Origin: an uncultured Collinsella sp.
GTDB lineage: Bacteria; Actinomycetota; Coriobacteriia; Coriobacteriales; Coriobacteriaceae
Assembly (NCBI GenBank): GCA_902494935.1
Contig: CABUVH010000001.1
Location: 1-54,612 of the forward strand
Direction: 5' to 3'
DNA length: 54,612 nt
The translations under genes and the position numbers were made by a program. The notes below the pieces were generated by a model. That model did no database searches. It was not told the origin of the DNA and was given only the letters and a program-made list of their open reading frames with translations. This document shows, piece by piece, positions 48,648-54,612 of this stretch; positions within the stretch are counted from its first letter, which is position 1; each line of letters starts with the position of its first letter.

Positions 48648-49948
48648 TCGTCCACCTCCTCTTGTGTGAGCGTTCCCGAGCGCAGGCCCTCCGCGATAAA
48701 CGGAGGCTCGCGATCGAGCGTCCAGGTGCGCGTGGCGGCATCGAACGTCACGTAGCGCTCAAGCTCCACGCCGCCTGACGTGCCGCGTCGCACCCCCGAA
48801 TAGGAGGACACGAAACGCCTGCCGTCCGCATGACGCTCGGACATCACGATGCCGTCGAGCGCCATGGCAATCTGCTCCTCGATAAGCTCGCTCGGCAGAT
48901 CGATGCCATAGCGCGCAAGCAGCGTCAAACGCACCACGGTCTCCTGCTCGGTGCCCGCATGAAGCGTGGTGAGCGATCCGTCGTGCCCGGTGTTCATGGC
49001 CTGCAGCATGTCGCAACATTCCGCACCGCGCACCTCACCCACCACAATACGGTCGGGACGCATGCGCAGGGCGTTGGTCACCAGATCGCGGATTGTCACC
49101 GCGCCCTCGCCCTCAATTGAAGCCTCGCGCGCCTCCAGGCGAACCACATGCGGGTGATGCGCAAACTTGAGCTCGGCGGAGTCCTCGATCGTCACGATGC
49201 GCTCGCCGGTGGATATCTCGCACGACAGCGCGTTGAGCAGCGTGGTCTTGCCCGATCCCGTGCCACCCGCAACCGCCAGATCTTGACGCAGCGACACCGC
49301 ACAGGACAGCAGTTGCGCATACCAAAGCGGCAGCGACCCCAGGCCCACAAGCTCGTCCAACGAACAGATGCGATCTGAGAACTTGCGGATGGTGAGGATT
49401 GGTCCATCAATCGCCACGGGCGGGATCACCGCGTTGACGCGATAGCCCGTCTTGAGGCGGGCGTTGACAATGGGGCTGCGCTCGTCGATGCGCCTGCCCA
49501 GCGGCGAGATGATGCGGTCGATGAGCACGCGGATCTGCTCGTCATCCTCAAATGCATGCTCGATGGGATATAAGACGCCGCCGCGTTCAAAGAAAGCCGA
49601 GCGGCAACCGTTGACCATGATCTCGGTGACGGTGTCGTCCTCGATGAGCGGCTGCAGCGGGCCCAGGCCCACCACGTCGTCCAAGATCTCGTCGATGATG
49701 GTCTCGCGCTCGGGCGTCGCCAGGTCGCCCGGCTCCTCCACGTTGAGCGCCGCCTCCACCGCAGGACGCAATTCCGAGCGGGCGCGCGCCGGATCGATGT
49801 ATGCGCTGATACGCGCCACCTCGTCATAGCCCATGCGGTCCATCACGGCGCGCTTGGTGCGGCGCTTGACGGCACGGTGGCGCCCCGCATCAACAGGCGC
49901 CGCCGCCGCGGCCGCACCGGCTTCCTTAATCCTTGTTTGCAAGCTCAT
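48620..49948 (-). CDS. tadA: TadA/CpaF secretion ATPase
   Basis: This hexameric ATPase powers Tad pilus extension and possibly retraction. The 442-residue protein shows an N-terminal helical domain (about 80-200) with DDTVTEIMVNG. Walker A AGGTGSGKTT is at about 227-236, followed by the Asp box IVTIEDSAEL, Walker B RPDRIVVGEVRG and the His box TGHDGSLTTLHAG. Its ATG overlaps the tadZ stop (ATGA). Confidence 0.95.
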   Translation of the reverse strand: MSLQTRIKEAGAAAAAAPVDAGRHRAVKRRTKRAVMDRMGYDEVARISAYIDPARARSELRPAVEAALNVEEPGDLATPERETIIDEILDDVVGLGPLQPLIEDDTVTEIMVNGCRSAFFERGGVLYPIEHAFEDDEQIRVLIDRIISPLGRRIDERSPIVNARLKTGYRVNAVIPPVAIDGPILTIRKFSDRICSLDELVGLGSLPLWYAQLLSCAVSLRQDLAVAGGTGSGKTTLLNALSCEISTGERIVTIEDSAELKFAHHPHVVRLEAREASIEGEGAVTIRDLVTNALRMRPDRIVVGEVRGAECCDMLQAMNTGHDGSLTTLHAGTEQETVVRLTLLARYGIDLPSELIEEQIAMALDGIVMSERHADGRRFVSSYSGVRRGTSGGVELERYVTFDAATRTWTLDREPPFIAEGLRSGTLTQEEVDEWRSLCPSL

Positions 49949-51591
49949 CGCGAATCACCCTCGCGCGACCAGGGAAGACGGATACGTGGGCGCTCGGTGC
50001 GCGTCGCGCGGTCGGTGACCATGTCACTCCAGGGACCGACGGCGCAGCCCAGCTCCACGAGCATCTCGCGCGTGGCTTCGCGCACGCTGGTGGCAAAAGC
50101 GCTGGTCTGGCCCACCGCCTCGTCAGCACGGCCGAATGCCATGAGCGCCGTCAAGTCCTGCCCGCCGTCGGCGATGCGAATCTTGGAGCTCAACGCGCAG
50201 GCAATCTCAAAGCGCATGGCGACATCCTCGTCGGCGCCGCGCGCGCCAAACCGGTTGAATACGGCGCTCATGCGCGTACGCGGCACGCCCACACGGCTCG
50301 CCAACTCGATGACGCGTGCCGCGGACGTCGCAGACGACACCGATGGATCGCCCACGACCAGGCAGCGGTCGCTCGCCGCCACCGCGGCCGCCACGGCGTC
50401 GCCCCAAAAGACCGAGGTGTCGACAAGCACCACGTCGGATTCGTGGCGCAAGACATCGAGCAACAGCTCCACCGGACGCGCCATGAGCTCGGCCTGTTCG
50501 GGCGCGGCGACCGGACCCCAAAGCGTGACGCCCGGGGCCACGCGCATCGAGGCGGCCACGATGTCCGATTCGGCGAGTGCGCCCGCAGCCGATGGCTCGA
50601 TAAGCGTCGCCATGTCATGCGGGGCATCGGCGCCCAACAGGTCGTAGAGGTTTCCAAACATCAGGTCCAAGTCGAGCACGGCAGCACGCAGGCCCAGCAG
50701 CGACGCCGCGTGCGACATGGCGGCGACGATCGTCGACTTGCCGCAACCGCCCGAACCCGAGACGGCGCAGACAACCGGAGCTCGATGCGACGGAGCGGCG
50801 GCATCCGCCGGCGGCGCGGGGGCAGGCGACGCGGGCACGGACGGCAACGTCCCCGTCTCCCCGGCAGCGCTCATATGCTGCGCCCAAGCCGGCATGGCAG
50901 GTTGCTCGGTCTGCGGGACCGAGTCTGGAGACTTCACGGTCGCATCGACACGCACGCTGTCGCTCTCGGCAAGCCCCTCCACCTCGTCGAGCTCATCGAC
51001 TAGGCTCACGCCATGCACGTATCCCATATCAGCATCCAAAAAATCCTCGCCATACGGCACCGGCTCTCCGACTTCATCGTATGCAAGGGGATCCCGGGGA
51101 CACCGACCATGCTCGGCTTCCGCTTTTCCATAATCATCAACACGCGGGCCTCTTGTAGCGCGAGGCGCCCCGGGTTCCCTATCAACAAAAGCATCGGGCT
51201 CAATCGTCATACACCGGTCGTAATCAACCGTTCCCTCGCCCGCGCGCCCGTTGCCGCATATGCTACGCGCAGCGATAACCTCGGTCGCCCCCGCGCGAAA
51301 CAGCCCCTCGATATCCGAAGGATCGAGCGTCTCTATCAGTACGACCACGCGGCTCACGCGGCCCTCGGCCGTCAGGCGCGCAACAGTCTTTCGCACGTCT
51401 TCGGCATCGAACAGGGTCGCCGCGATAATCGCCGCCCCGCGACGCGACGGAAACGCCCGCGCCATGGACACCAGCCCATCCAGGTCGCCCACGCGAAGCA
51501 CCTGCGCGCCCGCATCGCGGCCCTCGACTTCCCGTTGCAGCAATCCGTAATCACCGCACGCGCAGCATGCAAGCCAGATCGCTTTCATCAC
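49945..51591 (-). CDS. TadZ/CpaE-type localisation ATPase
   Basis: The 548-residue protein has an N-terminal receiver-like domain (about 1-115). A long disordered acidic and Pro/Ala-rich linker (about 130-270) follows, then a ParA/MinD-like ATPase. The deviant Walker A SGSGGCGKST is at about 278-287, followed by VLDLDLMFGNLYDLLG, VVLVDTSVFW and SAVFNRFG. It probably places the pilus machine at the cell pole or envelope. The start is GTG at 51591 or ATG three bases later; both overlap the cpaB stop. Confidence 0.88.
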   Translation of the reverse strand: MMKAIWLACCACGDYGLLQREVEGRDAGAQVLRVGDLDGLVSMARAFPSRRGAAIIAATLFDAEDVRKTVARLTAEGRVSRVVVLIETLDPSDIEGLFRAGATEVIAARSICGNGRAGEGTVDYDRCMTIEPDAFVDREPGAPRATRGPRVDDYGKAEAEHGRCPRDPLAYDEVGEPVPYGEDFLDADMGYVHGVSLVDELDEVEGLAESDSVRVDATVKSPDSVPQTEQPAMPAWAQHMSAAGETGTLPSVPASPAPAPPADAAAPSHRAPVVCAVSGSGGCGKSTIVAAMSHAASLLGLRAAVLDLDLMFGNLYDLLGADAPHDMATLIEPSAAGALAESDIVAASMRVAPGVTLWGPVAAPEQAELMARPVELLLDVLRHESDVVLVDTSVFWGDAVAAAVAASDRCLVVGDPSVSSATSAARVIELASRVGVPRTRMSAVFNRFGARGADEDVAMRFEIACALSSKIRIADGGQDLTALMAFGRADEAVGQTSAFATSVREATREMLVELGCAVGPWSDMVTDRATRTERPRIRLPWSREGDSR

Positions 51592-52247
51592 TCGTCGCCT
51601 CCGCTCTTTTTGCCGCGCACCGTGGCGGGAATCGTCAAACTGACCGTCCCCTTACCCGAGGCCCCCAGCAATTCCTTAACGTCTTCGGGGTCGGCCGCCA
51701 GCGTCACCCATTCGATCTTGCCTTCACGCGTAGCGCCGGCATCTTCACTGGTATCGATTACGCGCGCACCGCACAGCCGATCGGTTACGCCGTCCTTTTG
51801 CACGTACACGTCCACGTAGCTGCCCACGCCCGTGGCGCCCCCGACCGAATGCTCGGCATCGACCGCCACCGAAACGGCGACCTTGCCTTTGGGCACCTCG
51901 AGCGTGTGGGTTTCGGCCTTGGTGTAGACATCGCAAATCACGGCATTTTTAGGGATGCGCGAGGTCGTCACGTCGCCGCGCACCTGGCGCAGCTCGGTCG
52001 CCGCATCGCGCGGCAGCAGGCTCGCCAGCCATTCCTGGGTTATGACATTGGTCTCGTCGAGGGTCTCGCCCGCATCGATATCACGCGCCGCGACGCACAC
52101 CTCGACGCGATCGCCGCCATACTTGGCCAGCGTCTCGGCCTGGACCTGCTCAGCCTGCGAGCGAATCGACGATGCGTAGACCATGCAGAGCAGCGCGGCG
52201 AGCACACCCGCGATTAGACTGATGGCGATGCGCTTGCTCTTGTTCAC
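51588..52247 (-). CDS. CpaB/RcpC-like SAF-domain pilus protein
   Basis: The GTG at 52247 has GAGGAG six bases upstream, giving 219 residues. One N-terminal membrane helix (about 7-26) is followed by a SAF domain (EVCVAARDIDAGETLDETNV, SRIPKNAVICD). The RcpC/CpaB part KVAVSVAVDAEHSVGGATGVGSYVDVYV comes next. First gene of the Tad operon. In Gram-positives without an outer membrane its role is unclear. Confidence 0.87.
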   Translation of the reverse strand: MNKSKRIAISLIAGVLAALLCMVYASSIRSQAEQVQAETLAKYGGDRVEVCVAARDIDAGETLDETNVITQEWLASLLPRDAATELRQVRGDVTTSRIPKNAVICDVYTKAETHTLEVPKGKVAVSVAVDAEHSVGGATGVGSYVDVYVQKDGVTDRLCGARVIDTSEDAGATREGKIEWVTLAADPEDVKELLGASGKGTVSLTIPATVRGKKSGGDE

Positions 52248-52444
52248 GGCCGCTCCTCTCAAGGTAGCACCGGGCGGATGCCCGTAGCACCATTGTCCGA
52301 GCGGGCAAGCAGCAAAACGGTGCGATCGCGATCTTGGTTTTGAGTGTCAAACCAATTGCCGACCAAAAGCTGACCGGCCCGTCAAGCTCGTGGCAAGGTT
52401 TTGGTCAGCACGTCGGCAAAACGCACGTTTAGGGGCGCATCGGC

Positions 52445-52482
52445 AATAAAAAAGCCGCCTCCCGTACCGTTGGGAGACGGCT
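52445..52482 (-). terminator. Terminator of rsgA
   Basis: An 11-bp AGCCGTCTCCC/GGGAGGCGGCT stem (one G-U-type pair), then TTTTTATT on the minus strand, 18 bp past the stop. Between it and cpaB (52248-52444) lie inverted CCGAC..GCTGACC arms (near 52360 and 52410) and presumably the Tad promoter, which I could not define. Confidence 0.9.
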
Positions 52483-52499
52483 GTCATAGGTAGATTCAA

Positions 52500-53684
52500 T
52501 TACAGATGGACATCGGGATCGAGCATCTGAGCACTCACACGCATGGATGACGCCAGGTTTTGGAACGTCTCCAGGCGCAGGCTGTCGATTTGCCCGGCAT
52601 CCTCGGCCTCGCGAACGGCGCAGCCCGGTTCGTGGGTATGCGTGCAGTCGCCAAACCGGCACGCACGCGACGCCTCGACGATCTCGGGAAACGCGCGTGC
52701 CAAGCCCCGCTCATGCCCCACGAGCGGCAGACTGCGCAGGCCCGGCGCGTCAGCAATAACGCCGGCTTCGCCCGGCAGCGCCACCATCACGCGCGCGACC
52801 GTGGTGTGGCGACCCTGGTCATCGCGCTCACGTACGCCGCCGGTCGCCAACGTATCGTGACCCAGCAGCGCGTTGAGCAGCGTCGACTTGCCAGCACCCG
52901 ATTCACCCAAGATCATGGCGCAGCTCCCGGCGGGCACGCAGGCGCGCACCTCGTCCAGGCCACGACCCTCGGCAGAGGACGTCACGATCACGCGCACGTC
53001 CGGACCCACCAAGCGGTGCACACGGTCCAGATCGCGCTCGAGCTCATCGGCGTCGCAGCGGTCGGCCTTGGTGAGTACCACCACCGGCTCGGCATCGCAG
53101 TCGAGTGCCAACACCAGCGAGCGCGCCACGCGGTCGAGCAGTACCTCGCCGGCGCCGAGCGCCTGCACGATCAGAACGCTATCCACGTTGGAGCAAAGCA
53201 CCTGACGCTCGCCGCGAGCGCGTCCGCGCCAGCGCTCAAAACTCGTGCGGCGTGGCAGCACACACTCGATCACGCCCATGTCGTGCCCGGGCGCACGACG
53301 CACCGCCACGCGGTCGCCCACGGCGGGCAGCAGAACCTCGTCCTCGCCACGCGACTTGGCAAACCCCACGGCATGCTCGGCACGAAAGGTATCGCCGGCA
53401 GTCGCCACCAGCGGAAACCCGCGATCCAGGCGCACCACGGCACCCAGTTGCATCTGCTCGGGCTCCTCGGCCTGGGCACAAAAATTATCGAAGGCAGCCT
53501 GCTGAGCATCGTCGATTGGCAGGTCATCGAACGCCGGAACATCCTGCAGCGCGTCGAGTCCCGGCACGCTTGCCAACAGCTCCTCGGCAGACGCGGGAGC
53601 CTCGGTCGCGAGCTTCCGACGACGATCGCGCTTAGCCCGCGCCCCCGTCGTCTTTTTCTTCGCCTTAGCCTTAGCCTTGCCCAC
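52500..53684 (-). CDS. rsgA: Ribosome small-subunit-dependent GTPase RsgA
   Basis: RsgA is a circularly permuted GTPase that checks late 30S maturation. The GTG at 53684 has GGGAGG five bases upstream, giving 394 residues. After a strongly basic N-terminus (KAKAKAKKK), an OB domain follows. The permuted G motifs are VVLTKAD (G4), GESGAGKSTLLNAL (G1), GRHTTV (G2) and IADAPGL (G3). The zinc motif CRFGDCTHTHEPGCAV precedes a helical end. It is longer than usual at the N-terminus by about 80 residues. An insertion sequence lies about 50 bp upstream. Confidence 0.95.
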   Translation of the reverse strand: MGKAKAKAKKKTTGARAKRDRRRKLATEAPASAEELLASVPGLDALQDVPAFDDLPIDDAQQAAFDNFCAQAEEPEQMQLGAVVRLDRGFPLVATAGDTFRAEHAVGFAKSRGEDEVLLPAVGDRVAVRRAPGHDMGVIECVLPRRTSFERWRGRARGERQVLCSNVDSVLIVQALGAGEVLLDRVARSLVLALDCDAEPVVVLTKADRCDADELERDLDRVHRLVGPDVRVIVTSSAEGRGLDEVRACVPAGSCAMILGESGAGKSTLLNALLGHDTLATGGVRERDDQGRHTTVARVMVALPGEAGVIADAPGLRSLPLVGHERGLARAFPEIVEASRACRFGDCTHTHEPGCAVREAEDAGQIDSLRLETFQNLASSMRVSAQMLDPDVHL

Positions 53685-53733
53685 AAGCGCCTCCCAGCAC
53701 CACAAATCACAACTGAGCAGGTATTTTAAATCA

Positions 53734-54448
53734 AAACCACCCCTAAAAGGGGTGGTTTGCTCTTAGGGTATAACCCTTGGATTTCCGGCACGCGTCTAAA
53801 GGCGCCGGCCCTCACGGGGTTCGGGCCGCACTGCAGATTGACCCGTGACGGGCCGGTCAAACCGGCGCTATTTACGCCCCGGCCCCCTATCGAAGGGGTC
53901 CTCGTACTCCTTGACGCTCAGCCGGTCGATCGCGATGTCGGCCTTCTCCTGCTCCCGGATGTACTTCGCGATGGTGGCCTCGTTCAGGCCGACGGTGGAC
54001 ACGTAGTAGCCCTCGGCCCAGAATTTCCTGTTGCCGAACTTGTACTTCATGTTCGCGTGCTTGTCGAATATCATCAGCGAGCTCTTCCCCTTCAGATAGC
54101 CCATCACGCTCGATACGCTGTACTTCGGCGGTATCGCCAGCAGCATGTGGACGTGGTCGGGCATCAGGTGCCCCTCGATGATCTCTATCCCCTTGTACTG
54201 GCAGAGCTTCCTGAAGATCTCCCCAAGGTCGGACCTTATTTGGTTGTAGATGACTTTGCGCCTATACTTCGGCGTGAACACGACGTGGTACTTGCACATC
54301 CACTTCGTGTGCGACAGGCTGTAGGCCTTCTGGGCCATACGCCACCACCGCCCTCTCGACTCGGATTCCTTGCGGCCTGAACAATCGCAAGTGTCCGGCG
54401 AGGGGGCGGCTTTGTAAAGCCGTTTGGCCCCACCCGCATAGCGGGTGG
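53734..54448 (-). mobile_element. IS200/IS605-type insertion sequence (tnpA only)
   Basis: One transposase gene is bounded by subterminal palindromes: AAACCACCCC-TAAAA-GGGGTGGTTT (53734-53758) and CCACCCGC-ATA-GCGGGTGG (54430-54448). There are no terminal inverted repeats or obvious target duplication, as expected for this family. Exact ends cannot be fixed from one copy. No tnpB or guide RNA is present. It separates ftsZ from rsgA. Confidence 0.8.
53868..54338 (-). CDS. tnpA: IS200/IS605-family transposase TnpA (Y1 HUH)
   Basis: The 156-residue single-strand transposase begins MAQKAYSLSHTKW. HUH metal motif MPDHVHMLLAIPP and the catalytic tyrosine region WAEGYYVSTVGLNEATIAKYIREQE are both intact, and KYHVVFTPKYRRKVIY marks the N-terminal core. 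The frame is undisturbed, so the copy may be active. About 110 bp of hairpin-rich sequence separates its stop from the left palindrome. Confidence 0.93.
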   Translation of the reverse strand: MAQKAYSLSHTKWMCKYHVVFTPKYRRKVIYNQIRSDLGEIFRKLCQYKGIEIIEGHLMPDHVHMLLAIPPKYSVSSVMGYLKGKSSLMIFDKHANMKYKFGNRKFWAEGYYVSTVGLNEATIAKYIREQEKADIAIDRLSVKEYEDPFDRGPGRK

Positions 54449-54492
54449 TTTCTGATGCGGCGCGCTGCGCGCCCCGCACAGGCTAAAGCCCG

Positions 54493-54525
54493 TAATAAAA
54501 AGGGCGCGTCCATACGGACACGCCC
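54493..54525 (-). terminator. Terminator of ftsZ
   Basis: A 10-bp GGGCGTGTCC/GGACGCGCCC stem with an ATAC-type loop (one G-U pair), followed by TTTTTATTA on the minus strand, 27 bp past the stop. Confidence 0.9.
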
Positions 54526-54551
54526 CTGTGCACAACAATGCAAAGAACGAC

Positions 54552-54612
54552 TTAGAAGCTACCGCGCTTCAGGAAGTCGGGAAGCTCGAACTGATCGTTG
54601 CCGAAGTTAGGA
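54552..54612 (-). CDS. ftsZ: FtsZ C-terminus (partial)
   Basis: Only the last 19 codons and the stop lie in the window, reading ...NDQFELPDFLKRGSF. The ELPDFLKR segment matches the conserved C-terminal tail of actinobacterial FtsZ (VPDFLK-type), which binds membrane anchors such as SepF. The identification rests on this tail and the location, so it is likely but not certain. Confidence 0.7.
   Translation of the reverse strand, partial: PNFGNDQFELPDFLKRGSF

Noticed and set aside
53734..54448. TnpB/omega-RNA guided system in the insertion sequence
   Set aside because: Only TnpA is present. The hairpin-rich tail after it is short and has no tnpB gene beside it.

Overview
The window looks like a chromosomal segment of a Coriobacteriia gut actinobacterium, most likely Collinsella or a close relative. 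This is inferred from the high GC content, the CCA-encoding tRNAs, the Tad locus with AQxTVE prepilin motifs, and the general character of the proteins; no rRNA or species marker is present. Nearly every gene lies on the minus strand. Only a D,D-carboxypeptidase and one small membrane protein lie on the plus strand.

Layout from left to right. (1) 0-9.9 kb: a nickel-pincer lactate racemase (larA) with an aquaporin-family channel, PEP carboxylase, hisS, a decayed MFS transporter end, an M20 amidohydrolase and an EamA exporter. (2) 10-17.7 kb: two abutting YhgE/Pip proteins, a 430-bp non-coding tract with a long structured hairpin, and htpG. (3) 17.7-27.3 kb: an envelope-regulation block. It holds a CapA/CapB/CpsB tyrosine-phosphoregulation module, a PhoBR-type pair, a lone pstB, a VanRS-like pair and a divergent S11 D,D-carboxypeptidase. 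(4) 27.3-42.2 kb: translation and housekeeping genes (serS, proC, rlmH, tatD, rsmA, metG, rsmI), a GH5-like protein, a large unrecognised repeat-type protein and six tRNA genes (Ser, three identical Arg, Leu, Phe). (5) 42.2-52.3 kb: one long Tad/Flp pilus operon (cpaB-tadZ-tadA-tadB-tadC-flp-minor pilins-TadG-like-TadE) ending in a DUF192 protein and a ribbon-helix-helix protein. (6) 52.5-54.6 kb: rsgA, an IS200-type insertion and the last codons of ftsZ.

The most unusual signal is not protein-coding. Downstream of the Arg, Leu and Phe tRNA genes, with a remnant beside Ser, the tRNA 3' end plus its terminator is duplicated. The two copies flank a 115-125 nt GC-rich core. The cores share hairpins whose stems change in a compensatory way between loci, and each ends in an inverted copy of the T-arm of its own tRNA. 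The repeat period is 186-190 bp at the three full-length loci. A second structured element lies 3' of the lar genes and 3' of ppc. It shows a G-C to C-G covariation with conserved internal-loop sequences.
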